From the NCBI RefSeq assembly GCF_019967995.1, contig NZ_CP065377.1, positions 1,116,001 through 1,180,000 of the forward strand: a stretch of DNA of 64,000 bases, written 5' to 3'. Every line of letters begins with the position of its first letter. Positions within the stretch are counted from its first letter, which is position 1. The notes below the pieces were generated by a model. The model made no database searches. It saw nothing but the letters and a program-made list of their open reading frames with translations, and was not told where the DNA came from. This document shows positions 16,049-24,904 of this stretch, one piece after another. Position numbers and translations under genes: made by a program. This DNA comes from Faecalibacterium prausnitzii. GTDB taxonomy: Bacteria; Bacillota; Clostridia; Oscillospirales; Ruminococcaceae.

Positions 16049-17257
16049 ATGACACAGTTTATCAGCACTCTGGTCGGTATTTTCCAAAGCTCTGGCTTCG
16101 CCCGCTTCGGCGAGCCGGGCGGCTACCTGTACGCAATCATGATTTGCGTCGGCTGCTTCTTGCTGTACCTGGCCATTGTGAAGGAATTTGAGCCCCTGAT
16201 CCTGCTGCCCATGGCGTTCGGCATGATCCTTGCCAACCTGCCCGGCAGCGGCATCATCCACATGCAGTATTTCGTCGGCGATGGTCTGGAACACCCGATG
16301 TGGGTCGAGATCCTGAACAACGGCGGTCTGGCCGATATGCTCTACATGGGCGTTAAGCTGGGCATCTACCCGCCGCTGATCTTCCTGGGCATCGGCACCA
16401 TGACCGACTTCGCACCCCTGATCTCCAACCCCAAGAGCCTGCTGCTGGGCGCTGCAGCTCAGTTCGGCATCTTCGGTACCTACATGGGCGCCCGCCTGCT
16501 GGCAGCCACCGGCCTGGTGGACTTCACCCAGAAGCAGTCTGCTGCCATCGCCATCATCGGCGGTGCAGACGGCCCGACCGCGATCTTCGTCACCTCCCGT
16601 CTGGCACCGGAGCTGCTGGGCAGCATCGCCGTGGCAGCATACAGCTATATGGCGCTGGTGCCTGTCATTCAGCCGCCCATCATGAAGGCTCTGACCACTA
16701 AGAAAGAGCGTACCGTCGTGATGAAGCAGCTGCGCACCGTGACCAAGACCGAGAAGATCGTCTTCCCCATCATGGTCACCATCATCGTTTCCCTGATCGT
16801 TCCGGATGCCGCCGTTCTGGTCGGTATGCTGATGCTGGGCAACCTGATGAAGGAGTCCGGTGTTGTGGACCGTATCCAGAAGACCGCCGGCAACGAGCTG
16901 ATGAACATCATCACCATCTTCCTGGCGCTGTCCGTTGGCTGCACCACCTCTGCCAACACCTTCCTGAACACCCGCACCCTGTTCATCATCGTGCTGGGTC
17001 TGATCGCTTTCTCCTTCGGCACCGCAGCCGGTGTTCTGTGCGGCAAGGTCATGTATGCACTGACCGGCGGCCAGGTCAACCCCCTGATCGGTTCCGCAGG
17101 CGTTTCCGCTGTTCCGATGGCGGCCCGCGTTTCTCAGAAGGTCGGCCAGAGCGAGAACCCCTCCAACTTCCTGCTGATGCACGCCATGGGCCCCAACGTC
17201 GCTGGCGTGATCGGTTCCGCCGTTGCTGCTGGTATTCTGATCAACATCTTCGGCTAA
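16049..17257 (+). CDS. oadB: Sodium ion-translocating decarboxylase, beta subunit
   Basis: 402 aa, about 10 hydrophobic segments. Family motifs include ANLPGSG, the conserved loop FGIFGTYMGARLL after NPKSLLLGAAAQ, the sodium-path segment GGADGPTAIFVTSRLAPEL and SAVPMAARVSQKVGQ near the end. Beta subunits pump Na+ outward when carboxybiotin is decarboxylated. The alpha (carboxyltransferase) subunit and biotin carrier are not in the window, so the substrate (oxaloacetate, methylmalonyl-CoA or glutaconyl-CoA) cannot be assigned. A strong terminator follows. Confidence 0.93.
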   Translation: MTQFISTLVGIFQSSGFARFGEPGGYLYAIMICVGCFLLYLAIVKEFEPLILLPMAFGMILANLPGSGIIHMQYFVGDGLEHPMWVEILNNGGLADMLYMGVKLGIYPPLIFLGIGTMTDFAPLISNPKSLLLGAAAQFGIFGTYMGARLLAATGLVDFTQKQSAAIAIIGGADGPTAIFVTSRLAPELLGSIAVAAYSYMALVPVIQPPIMKALTTKKERTVVMKQLRTVTKTEKIVFPIMVTIIVSLIVPDAAVLVGMLMLGNLMKESGVVDRIQKTAGNELMNIITIFLALSVGCTTSANTFLNTRTLFIIVLGLIAFSFGTAAGVLCGKVMYALTGGQVNPLIGSAGVSAVPMAARVSQKVGQSENPSNFLLMHAMGPNVAGVIGSAVAAGILINIFG

Positions 17258-17285
17258 GCCCTGTTTTGGCAAATTGAAGATTCCA

Positions 17286-17329
17286 AACCGCCCATCTGTC
17301 GGCACTGCGCCGCAGATGGGCGGTTTTTT
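17286..17329 (+). terminator. Terminator of oadGB
   Basis: Perfect 13-bp stem AACCGCCCATCTG/CAGATGGGCGGTT (17286-17325) ending in T6. Confidence 0.93.
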
Positions 17330-17417
17330 GTGCGGGAAACTCTGTGCAATAGGGATGAAATGTGATATACTATATCTTAGTGATTCATGGAAAATAGCTT
17401 AAAGAACAGGTGAAACA

Positions 17418-20057
17418 ATGGCAATTGATCTCAGGCAGGAATTTTGCGCGCTGCGCGATACCTACATTGAAAAACAGTTCGGCCGCCTGAACGCGATGCA
17501 GCGGGAGGCTGTGTTTACCACCAACGGCCCGCTGCTGATCCTGGCAGGTGCCGGAAGCGGCAAGACGACCGTGCTGGTCAACCGCATCGCGAACCTCATC
17601 CGCTTTGGTGCGGCGCACGGCTCCCAGTGGGTGCCCCGCGAAGTGACCGAGGACGACGTCAAGGCACTGCGGATGGCCATCATGACGAACACCGATGCCC
17701 CTTCCTGGCTGGATGGGATGCTCCGCAAGGATGCGGTGCGCAGCTGGAACGTGATGGCAATCACCTTTACGAACAAGGCGGCAGGGGAGCTGAAGGAGCG
17801 TCTGCGGAACATGCTGGGCGGCGAAGAGGGCGACGAGGTGTTCGCCTCTACCTTCCACTCGGCCTGTGTGCGCATCCTGCGCCGCTGGGCGGAGGAGATC
17901 GGCTACCCCCGCAGCTTTACCATCTACGACACCGACGATGCCCAGCGCGTGATGAAGAGCGTATACAAAGAGCTGAGCATTGATGACAAATTCTTCCCGG
18001 TCAAGAGCGCCATCAACCAGATGAGCCGCTGGAAGGACCAGCTCGTCAGCCCCGAAGAGGCCCTGCGCACCCCGGCGCGGGATACGAAAGGGGCGCTGGC
18101 GGCCAAGGTCTATGCGGCCTACGAAAAGAAGCTGAAGGACGCCGGTGCGTTCGATTTCGATGACCTCATCTACCAGACCGTCCAGCTGCTGGCCGGGCAT
18201 GAGGAGGTGCGGCAGTTCTACCAGAACAAATACCGCTATCTGCTTGTGGACGAATACCAGGACACCAGCGTGGCACAGTTCCGCCTGGTCAGCCTGCTCA
18301 CCGGGCCGGAAAAGAACATCTGCGTCGTCGGCGACGATGACCAGAGCATTTACCGGTTCCGCGGTGCCACCATCGAGAACATCCTCAATTTTGAGCGCAT
18401 CTATCCCGGCACAAAGACCATTCGTCTGGAGCAGAATTACCGCTCGACCTCCAATATCCTGAACGCCGCCAACTGCGTCATCCAGCACAACACCGAGCGC
18501 AAGGGCAAGACCCTCTGGACGAAGAACGGTGAGGGCGACAAGGTGCAGGTCTACACGGCGGAGAACGAGCAGGATGAGGCCATGCACATCGCGGATGTCA
18601 TTGGTCAGCACCTCAAAGAGGGCGGGCATCTGGCAGACCACGCGGTGCTCTACCGGATGAACGCGCAGTCGGCCCCCATCGAAAGCTACTTCACCCGCGC
18701 CGGCATCCCGCATAAGATCGTGGGCGGCCAGCGCTTCAACGACCGCAAAGAGGTCAAGGACATCCACTCTTATATGTCCATCGTGGCCAACGCCCGCGAC
18801 GACGTCCGCCTGCGCCGCATCATCAACGAACCGGCGCGGAAGATCGGCAACACGACCATCGAGGTCATCGCAGACCTTGCCGCGCAGGAGAACACGAGTA
18901 TGCTGGAGATCATCAGCCATGCCGACCAGTACGCGCGGCTGGCCCGCTCCATCATGCCGATCCTGAAATTCTGGCAGATCTACGAGAAATTGCAGGAGTC
19001 GCTGGAAACACGGACGCTGGATGAATTTGCGTCCGACGTCATTGAGCTGAGCGGGTACAAGGCCATGCTCGAACAGGAGATCGCCAAGGGCCACGAGGAC
19101 GCCGCCGACCGGCTGCAGAACCTGGGCCAGCTGGTCAATAACGTGAAAAACTACTGCGACCAGCACGGCGAGGAAGCCACGCTGGAAGGCTACCTCGAAG
19201 ACATCGCCCTCATCAGCGACATCGACAGCTACAACGAGAGCAGCGACCAGGTGGTCCTGATGACCATCCACTCGGCCAAGGGGTTGGAATTTCCATATGT
19301 GTTCCTCATCGGCATGGAGGAGGGCGTCTTCCCCAGCGAGATGAGCAAATACTCCGAGGCAGACCTCGAAGAGGAACGCCGCCTGGCCTATGTCGGCATC
19401 ACCCGCGCCAAAAAGGAGCTTTACATCTCCAACAGCGTGACCCGGATGCTCTATGGCCGCACCCAGCGCAACGAGCCCAGCCGCTTTTTGCGCGAGATCG
19501 AGCCGGAGTACATCGCGGAGACCCGCAGCCCGGCGCTGGAGCGCCGCTCTCAGCTGGGCGGCTGGGGCTCGGCCTACAGCGATACCGTGCCGGGCGGCGC
19601 GTCGGGCTACTCCGGTGCCTCCGGCTGGGGCCGCAGCCGTTCCGGCGGTTCCGGTTCCAGTTCCGGCAGCCGCTCCGGCTACCTGAATGCGGAGTACAAC
19701 GGCGGAAGCCGGGGCTTCGGGGCCGACTACGCCGGGCGAGGCACGTCCGGGTCGGCCAGCGGGGACAGCCGCAGCCGTTCGGGCGGTTTTGGCTCCGGTT
19801 ATGGCCGTGCCGCAGCCCCCAAGGCTCCGGCGAAACCGGTGCAGTTCACCGGGGCACCGGCGGCAAAGCCTGCCGCCAGCACCCCGAAACACTACGAGCC
19901 GGGGGATATCGTGGAGCATAAAGTGTTTGGCCGCGGCAAGGTGCTCAAGGTCAAGCCTGCCGCAGGCGACCAGATCGTAGAGATCAACTTTGAAAAGGTC
20001 GGCGTGAAAAAGACCATGGCAAACTTCGCGCCGCTGACAAAAATAACGGAGGAATGA
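17418..20057 (+). CDS. pcrA: UvrD/PcrA-type 3'-5' DNA helicase
   Basis: 879 aa SF1A helicase. Walker A GAGSGKTT is at 44-51; motif Ia is AITFTNKAA; motif II is LLVDEYQDT; motif III is VVGDDDQSIYRFRGA; motif IV LEQNYRST; motif V MTIHSAKGLEFPYVFLIG; motif VI AYVGITRAKKELYI. An insertion of about 40 residues sits between motifs I and Ia compared with B. subtilis PcrA. Residues ~715-825 form a Gly/Ser/Arg-rich disordered linker, then a C-terminal GDIVEHKVFGRGKVL Tudor-like module that in PcrA binds RNA polymerase. It heads the thyX-tmk gene run. Confidence 0.95.
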   Translation: MAIDLRQEFCALRDTYIEKQFGRLNAMQREAVFTTNGPLLILAGAGSGKTTVLVNRIANLIRFGAAHGSQWVPREVTEDDVKALRMAIMTNTDAPSWLDGMLRKDAVRSWNVMAITFTNKAAGELKERLRNMLGGEEGDEVFASTFHSACVRILRRWAEEIGYPRSFTIYDTDDAQRVMKSVYKELSIDDKFFPVKSAINQMSRWKDQLVSPEEALRTPARDTKGALAAKVYAAYEKKLKDAGAFDFDDLIYQTVQLLAGHEEVRQFYQNKYRYLLVDEYQDTSVAQFRLVSLLTGPEKNICVVGDDDQSIYRFRGATIENILNFERIYPGTKTIRLEQNYRSTSNILNAANCVIQHNTERKGKTLWTKNGEGDKVQVYTAENEQDEAMHIADVIGQHLKEGGHLADHAVLYRMNAQSAPIESYFTRAGIPHKIVGGQRFNDRKEVKDIHSYMSIVANARDDVRLRRIINEPARKIGNTTIEVIADLAAQENTSMLEIISHADQYARLARSIMPILKFWQIYEKLQESLETRTLDEFASDVIELSGYKAMLEQEIAKGHEDAADRLQNLGQLVNNVKNYCDQHGEEATLEGYLEDIALISDIDSYNESSDQVVLMTIHSAKGLEFPYVFLIGMEEGVFPSEMSKYSEADLEEERRLAYVGITRAKKELYISNSVTRMLYGRTQRNEPSRFLREIEPEYIAETRSPALERRSQLGGWGSAYSDTVPGGASGYSGASGWGRSRSGGSGSSSGSRSGYLNAEYNGGSRGFGADYAGRGTSGSASGDSRSRSGGFGSGYGRAAAPKAPAKPVQFTGAPAAKPAASTPKHYEPGDIVEHKVFGRGKVLKVKPAAGDQIVEINFEKVGVKKTMANFAPLTKITEE

Positions 20058-20060
20058 CAG

Positions 20061-20837
20061 ATGATGACAGTCCGATTGATCGCGCATACGCCGGAGCCGG
20101 AAAAGGTGGTGGCCGCAGCGGCGAAGCTCTGCTATTCCGACGCCCACATCACCGACCTGCTGGACGGCCTGACCGAGGAGAAGACGGCCAGCTTCCTGAC
20201 CATGCTCAGCGACCTTGGCCACGCCAGCCCCATAGAACATGCCAGCTTCACCTTTGGCATCGAGGGCGTCAGCCGCACCCTGCTGGCCCAGATCACCCGC
20301 CACCGCATCGCATCGTTCAGCGTGCAGAGCCAGCGCTATGTCCGGCTGGACGACTTCCGTTATGTCATCCCGCCGGAGATCGAGGCCATCCCCGAAGCGA
20401 AGGAAGCCTTTCTCGCCAGCATGAACGAGGACGCGGCGCGCTACCTTGACCTCGTGAAAAAGCTGGAGGAGGGCCACACCGCCCGCCTGATGGCAGAGGG
20501 AATGCCCGAAAAACAGGCCCGCGCCAAGGCTTCCAAGCAGGCCAATGAGGACGCCCGCTTCGTGCTGCCCAATGCCTGCGAGACCAAGATGGTCGTCACC
20601 ATGAACGCCCGCAGCCTGCAGAACTTCTTCCATCTGCGGTGCTGCAGCCGCGCCCAGTGGGAGATCCGGGCGCTGGCCGAAGAGATGCTGCGGCTGGTCT
20701 ACCCGGTGGCACCCCATCTCTTCCGCACGGCTGGCCCGGCGTGTGTTTCCGGCCCCTGCCCGGAGGGCAGGATGTGCTGCGGCAAGACCGCCGAGGTGCG
20801 GGCGCAGTATGCCGCTTTGAAGGGGGAACCCGTATGA
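20061..20837 (+). CDS. thyX: Flavin-dependent thymidylate synthase
   Basis: 258 aa. The ThyX signature RHRx7S is present at residue 80 onward (RHRIASFSVQSQRYV). It makes dTMP from dUMP with methylene-THF, FAD and NADPH, unlike ThyA. The start is 8 nt after GGAGG, which overlaps the end of the helicase gene. The stop overlaps the ATG of tmk by 4 nt (ATGA), so the two enzymes that make dTMP and dTDP are translationally coupled. The C-terminal CxxGRMCC-like segment (CPEGRMCC) is notable but its role is unknown. Confidence 0.95.
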   Translation: MMTVRLIAHTPEPEKVVAAAAKLCYSDAHITDLLDGLTEEKTASFLTMLSDLGHASPIEHASFTFGIEGVSRTLLAQITRHRIASFSVQSQRYVRLDDFRYVIPPEIEAIPEAKEAFLASMNEDAARYLDLVKKLEEGHTARLMAEGMPEKQARAKASKQANEDARFVLPNACETKMVVTMNARSLQNFFHLRCCSRAQWEIRALAEEMLRLVYPVAPHLFRTAGPACVSGPCPEGRMCCGKTAEVRAQYAALKGEPV

Positions 20838-21508
20838 GCCACGGAAAACTCATCGTGCTGGAAGGGCTGGACGGCAGCGGCAAGGCCACCCAGGCCAAGC
20901 GTCTGGCTGCAGCACTGGCCGCCGAGGGCAGGCTGGTGCGGGAGATCACCTTCCCGAACTATGCCAGCGATTCGAGCGCACTGGTCCGGATGTATCTGGC
21001 CGGACAGTTCGGCGCGAGACCCGACGACGTGAACGCATACGCAGCATCGAGCTTTTATGCGGTAGACCGCTATGCGGGCTACAAAGCCGACTGGGGGAGA
21101 TTCTACGAAGAGGGCGGCATCCTCATCGCCGACCGGTACACCACCTCCAATGCGGTGCACCAGTGCTCGAAGCTGCCGCCGGAAGAATGGGAGCAGTTTC
21201 TGCACTGGCTGTTCGATTACGAGTTCCATCTGCTGGGGCTGCCCGCACCGGACTGCGTGATCTATTTACAGGTGGACCCTGCCGTGAGCCAGAAGCTGAT
21301 GACCCAGCGCTACCACGGCGACGAGAGCAAAAAGGACGTCCACGAAAAGGATGTGGAGTATCTGGCCCGCAGCCGCAGAGCGGCTGAGTTCTGCGCCGCT
21401 CACCTGGGCTGGCAGACTGTGCCCTGCACCTGCGGGGACGGGATGCGCAGCATTGAAGAGATCGGGCAGGAGGTCCGCCGACGGGTGGACGCGGCCCTTG
21501 CGGAATAA
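20834..21508 (+). CDS. tmk: dTMP kinase
   Basis: 224 aa P-loop kinase. The P-loop reads GLDGSGKATQ (about residues 11-20), with Ala where most thymidylate kinases have Ser/Thr. The DR motif ADRYTTSN is intact, and a lid-like region RYHGDESKKDVHEKD carries basic residues. It phosphorylates dTMP to dTDP. Overlap with thyX (ATGA) supports the role. Deoxynucleoside kinases are a second choice, but position and DRYTTSN favour tmk. Confidence 0.88.
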   Translation: MSHGKLIVLEGLDGSGKATQAKRLAAALAAEGRLVREITFPNYASDSSALVRMYLAGQFGARPDDVNAYAASSFYAVDRYAGYKADWGRFYEEGGILIADRYTTSNAVHQCSKLPPEEWEQFLHWLFDYEFHLLGLPAPDCVIYLQVDPAVSQKLMTQRYHGDESKKDVHEKDVEYLARSRRAAEFCAAHLGWQTVPCTCGDGMRSIEEIGQEVRRRVDAALAE

Positions 21509-21570
21509 CGCACAATTGACCTGCGCCGGGCAGGCGCAGGGATACCCATGCGTAGGAGGTAGGTGTTTTT

Positions 21571-22383
21571 ATGTACCGTTTGATGCAGCCGTCCGACCGG
21601 GCGGAGATCCTGGTGCTGTGGCAGCGCGAACATGGGGAGGACGAAACGTTCCTCGCCAACACCATCGAGCGCTTTGCCGGGGAGCAGAATGTCTATGTAG
21701 CGGAGGAAAATGACCACATCGAGGCCGTGGCTATGGCGGTGCCGGTCTCGCTGCAGGGGCGGCCTGGCTGCTGCCTGTACGGCCTGACCGGGCAGGGCAG
21801 CCTGATCCTGGCGGGCCTGGTAGACCACCTGTGCACCCAGCAGAAACAGAAAGGGGCCGGGTTCGTGGTCGTTGTGCCCAGCGGGAACGAGCAGGCGGCG
21901 CTATTGCAGGATAAGGGCTTCCAGTGGGCCTTCCCGCTGCGGTGCCTGCCCCGCGAGGTAGACCGCAACCTGTGGAGCCAGGCCGAGTTCGACACCGTCA
22001 CGGCCAAAAAGCTCTGTGAGTTGCGGGCGAGATTCTGGGCCGACACCGTGCAGCTGCCGCCGGAACAGATGGCCGTGGTGCTGGGGGATCTGTACTCCCG
22101 CGGGGCCACCATCGTCTCGAACGATAACGGCTACGGAATATATTTCCGCAAGGAGGACACCCTTTATTTTGTGGAGATGATGGCCACCGGCGACCGTGCC
22201 GCAGAGATCCTGATGGAAGCGGCCCGCGAAAAAGAGGTCATCGTGGAAAAGGCCGTCATCACCGTAGGGGCCGCGCAGAACCTCTTCCTTGGCGAGGGCA
22301 CCCGGCAGGATTATGGAATGATCCGCTTTGAGGGCGAACCCTTTGATGTGAGCGAGAGCTATATGCGGCTGATGTTGGACTGA
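21571..22383 (+). CDS. GNAT-like acetyltransferase, unknown substrate
   Basis: 270 aa. The N-terminal half has a GNAT layout: MYRLMQPSDRAEILVLWQREHG, then a beta region and an acetyl-CoA-like loop LCTQQKQKGAGFVVVVPSGNEQAALLQDKGFQWAF. The C-terminal half (from ~150) may be a second degenerate GNAT or sterol-carrier-like domain. No substrate can be proposed. The ATG follows GTAGGAGGTAGG. It lies between tmk and mltG, with 60 nt and 13 nt gaps, so it belongs to the same transcript. Confidence 0.7.
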   Translation: MYRLMQPSDRAEILVLWQREHGEDETFLANTIERFAGEQNVYVAEENDHIEAVAMAVPVSLQGRPGCCLYGLTGQGSLILAGLVDHLCTQQKQKGAGFVVVVPSGNEQAALLQDKGFQWAFPLRCLPREVDRNLWSQAEFDTVTAKKLCELRARFWADTVQLPPEQMAVVLGDLYSRGATIVSNDNGYGIYFRKEDTLYFVEMMATGDRAAEILMEAAREKEVIVEKAVITVGAAQNLFLGEGTRQDYGMIRFEGEPFDVSESYMRLMLD

Positions 22384-22396
22384 AAGGAACATGCAG

Positions 22397-23533
22397 ATGG
22401 CAAGTAACCATACGAGACCCCGCAAAAAAGGCGGTGCGCTGAAGATCCTGCTCGTGCTGCTGGTGCTCGTGCTGGCGGCGGCGGGCGGCGCATTCCTGCT
22501 GGCAAAGCGCGAGATCGACGGCGGCACCCGGCAGGACGCTGTGACCGTGGAGATCGCGCAGGGCAGCGGTGTGAGCACCATTGCCCGGCAGCTGAAGGAA
22601 GCGGGCGTCATCCGGTTCCCGCAGCTGTTCCGGTGGTACGTCAGCCGCAAAGACGCGGCGGCGAAGCTTCAGTACGGCGAATTTTCGCTGGAACCCGGCA
22701 GCTCCTACGATGCGCTCATCGAGGCGCTTTCCGAGTATGCCAAAGCAGATTCCGTCCGCCTGACCTTCCCGGAGGGCACGACGGCCATCGCCATCGCACA
22801 GAAGATGGAGCAGGCCGGGCTGTGTACCGCAAAGGAGTTTCTCGAAGAGGCCAACACCGGCGATTTCAGCGAATACACGTTCTGGCAGCATGTCCCCGAT
22901 GACTCGGATGCCCCAGACCGTTTTTTGAAATGTGAGGGCTATCTCTTCCCGGATACCTACGAATTCCTCGCGGATGATACGGTGCACAACTACGTTGCAA
23001 CGTTCTATTCGCATTTTGACCGGCAGTTCACCGACGCGATGTACAAGGAGCTGGATCAGCAGGGCCTGAGCCTTTCGGAGGTCATCACGCTGGCATCCTT
23101 CGTGCAGGAGGAGGCCGGCAACGACCAGGACAACAATGTGGCCCAGGTCTTCCGCAACCGTCTGGCAGAAGGCTCGCCCTACCCCAAGCTGCAAAGCAAC
23201 ACGTCCAGCTATGTCCAGAGCGATGCAGACAACAACTATCTCTGGAACTGGGTGGCCCCCTGGTACGGCGGCTGGGAGAAGATCCCCGAAAACATCCGCA
23301 ATGCCTACGACACCTATACCTGCACCGGCCTGCCCGCCGGGCCGATCTCGAACCCCGGTCTGGCCGCCATCCGGGCTGCGCTGGCCCCCCAGCCCGATGC
23401 GGAAGTCCAAGACTGCTATTTCTTCGTGACCGACCTCAGCGGCCAGTATTACTACGCCCGCACCTATGCGGAGCATCAGACCAACTGCCAGAAGGCAGCG
23501 GATGTGAACCGTTCGCTTGCGGCAAAAAAATGA
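22397..23533 (+). CDS. mltG: Endolytic murein transglycosylase
   Basis: 378 aa. Basic N-terminus, one membrane helix (residues ~15-35), then an LysM-like subdomain (IAQGSGVSTIARQLKEAGVI) and the YceG/MltG catalytic domain. The conserved signature is LASFVQEEAGN near residue 233, followed by VAQVFRNRLAEG; the first Glu of the common ASxxEKE form is Gln, with the last Glu kept. It cuts nascent glycan strands near the membrane. ATG 22397 has 9-nt spacing to AAAGG, better than the ATG at 22391. Confidence 0.92.
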   Translation: MASNHTRPRKKGGALKILLVLLVLVLAAAGGAFLLAKREIDGGTRQDAVTVEIAQGSGVSTIARQLKEAGVIRFPQLFRWYVSRKDAAAKLQYGEFSLEPGSSYDALIEALSEYAKADSVRLTFPEGTTAIAIAQKMEQAGLCTAKEFLEEANTGDFSEYTFWQHVPDDSDAPDRFLKCEGYLFPDTYEFLADDTVHNYVATFYSHFDRQFTDAMYKELDQQGLSLSEVITLASFVQEEAGNDQDNNVAQVFRNRLAEGSPYPKLQSNTSSYVQSDADNNYLWNWVAPWYGGWEKIPENIRNAYDTYTCTGLPAGPISNPGLAAIRAALAPQPDAEVQDCYFFVTDLSGQYYYARTYAEHQTNCQKAADVNRSLAAKK

Positions 23534-23580
23534 GAGCGAAGCCCTTGGGCCGGACAGAAAATGCAACGGTTGACCGGTTT

Positions 23581-23607
23581 GCCAGGGGCTCTCCCTTTGG
23601 GAGAGGG
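23581..23607 (+). repeat. Short GC-rich structured repeat, copy C (fragment)
   Basis: GCCAGGGG followed by the hairpin CTCTCCC-TTT-GGGAGAG, in the 97-nt gap between mltG and the U32 gene. Resembles the 3' half of copy A. Confidence 0.5.
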
Positions 23608-23630
23608 TAAGCTCGTTTAGGAGAATGATT

Positions 23631-24851
23631 ATGTTACAGATCCCGGAACTTCTGTCCCCTGCGGGCGATTTGGAGCGCCTGCGCTACGCCATCAACTACG
23701 GTGCAGATGCCGTCTATTGCAGCCTGCCCGAATTTGGGATGCGCTCAGCCCCGGCCAACTTCACGCCGGAACAGCTGACCGAGGGCGTCATCTACGCCCA
23801 TGCCCGCGGCCGCAAGGTCTATTTGACCATGAACACCCTGCCCACCAACGAAGAGGCCGACCGTCTGCCGGACGCCATCCGGAGCGCGGCCGCAGCGGGC
23901 GTGGATGCTTTCATCGTGGCAGACCTGGGTGTGCTGGAAGCCTGCAAGCAGTTCGCGCCGGATATTGATGTCCACATGTCCACCCAGACCGGCATCACCA
24001 ACTGGGCCGCTGCCCGTGCGGCCTACAACCTGGGCGCCAAGCGGGTGGTGCTGGCCCGTGAGCTGACCTTGCAGGACATTGCCACCATCCGGGATAAGAC
24101 CCCGCCGGAACTGGAGATCGAGGCCTTTGTCCACGGTGCCATGTGCATGAGCGTGTCGGGCCGGTGCCTGCTGTCCAACTATCTGACGGGCCGCGACTCC
24201 AACCGGGGCCAGTGCGCCCAGCCCTGCCGCTGGAAATACTACCTGAGCGAGGAGACCCGCCCCGGCCAGCTGTATGAGATCGGCGAGAACGAGGACGGGA
24301 GCTATATCCTGAACGCCAACGACATGTGCACGGCACCGTTCCTGGACCTCATCTGCAAGGCGGGCGTGGACAGCCTGAAGATCGAGGGCCGCGCCAAGAC
24401 GTTCTACTACGTCGCCAGCGTGACGGCCGCCTACCGCCGCGCATTGGACCAGTATCTGGCCGACCCGATGAACGACAACTTTGAGCTGCCGGACGAGGTG
24501 CTGGCTGAGCTGACCCGCACCAGCCACCGCCACTATTCGCCGGGCTTCTACTTTGGCCGCGAGCAGGCCAAGCAGGCCACCGACAGCGCCACCTACATCC
24601 GCGAGTGGGAGTTCGTGGGCACTGTGGACAGCTGGGAGAACGGCATCGCCAGCTGCCAGCAGCGGGGCAAGTGGAGCCTGGGCGACACGCTGGAAGTGCT
24701 CTGCCCGGACGGCCGCAGCATCCCGCTGCACCCGGAGTGGATCCGGAACGAGGCAGGGGAGAAGGTGGAGTCCACCCCCCATGCGATGGAAAAATACACC
24801 ATCCCCACCCCGGAACTGCCCCCCATGAGCCTGCTGCGGCGCAAGGTCTGA
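23631..24851 (+). CDS. U32 family peptidase (RlhA/TrhP-like)
   Basis: 406 aa. It has the U32 marks: ELLSPAGDLERLRYAINYGADAVYC, DVHMSTQTGITNWAAA, VLARELTLQDI, and the signature EAFVHGAMCMSVSGRCLLSNYLTGRDSNRGQCAQPCRW with four clustered Cys, plus SLKIEGRAKTFYYVA. Several U32 members are in fact tRNA/rRNA hydroxylation factors with an iron-sulfur cluster (TrhP/TrhO path, RlhA). A proteolytic role is uncertain. ATG 23631 has 7-nt spacing to AGGAG. It ends the pcrA-thyX-tmk run. Confidence 0.9.
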   Translation: MLQIPELLSPAGDLERLRYAINYGADAVYCSLPEFGMRSAPANFTPEQLTEGVIYAHARGRKVYLTMNTLPTNEEADRLPDAIRSAAAAGVDAFIVADLGVLEACKQFAPDIDVHMSTQTGITNWAAARAAYNLGAKRVVLARELTLQDIATIRDKTPPELEIEAFVHGAMCMSVSGRCLLSNYLTGRDSNRGQCAQPCRWKYYLSEETRPGQLYEIGENEDGSYILNANDMCTAPFLDLICKAGVDSLKIEGRAKTFYYVASVTAAYRRALDQYLADPMNDNFELPDEVLAELTRTSHRHYSPGFYFGREQAKQATDSATYIREWEFVGTVDSWENGIASCQQRGKWSLGDTLEVLCPDGRSIPLHPEWIRNEAGEKVESTPHAMEKYTIPTPELPPMSLLRRKV

Positions 24852-24870
24852 GATCTCCGTTCCATACAGC

Positions 24871-24902
24871 AAAAAAATCCCGCCATTTGGCGGGATTTTT
24901 TT
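24871..24902. terminator. Bidirectional terminator, U32 / cutC
   Basis: Perfect 14-bp stem, A7 on one side and T7 on the other, between convergent genes. Confidence 0.95.
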
Positions 24903-24904
24903 CG

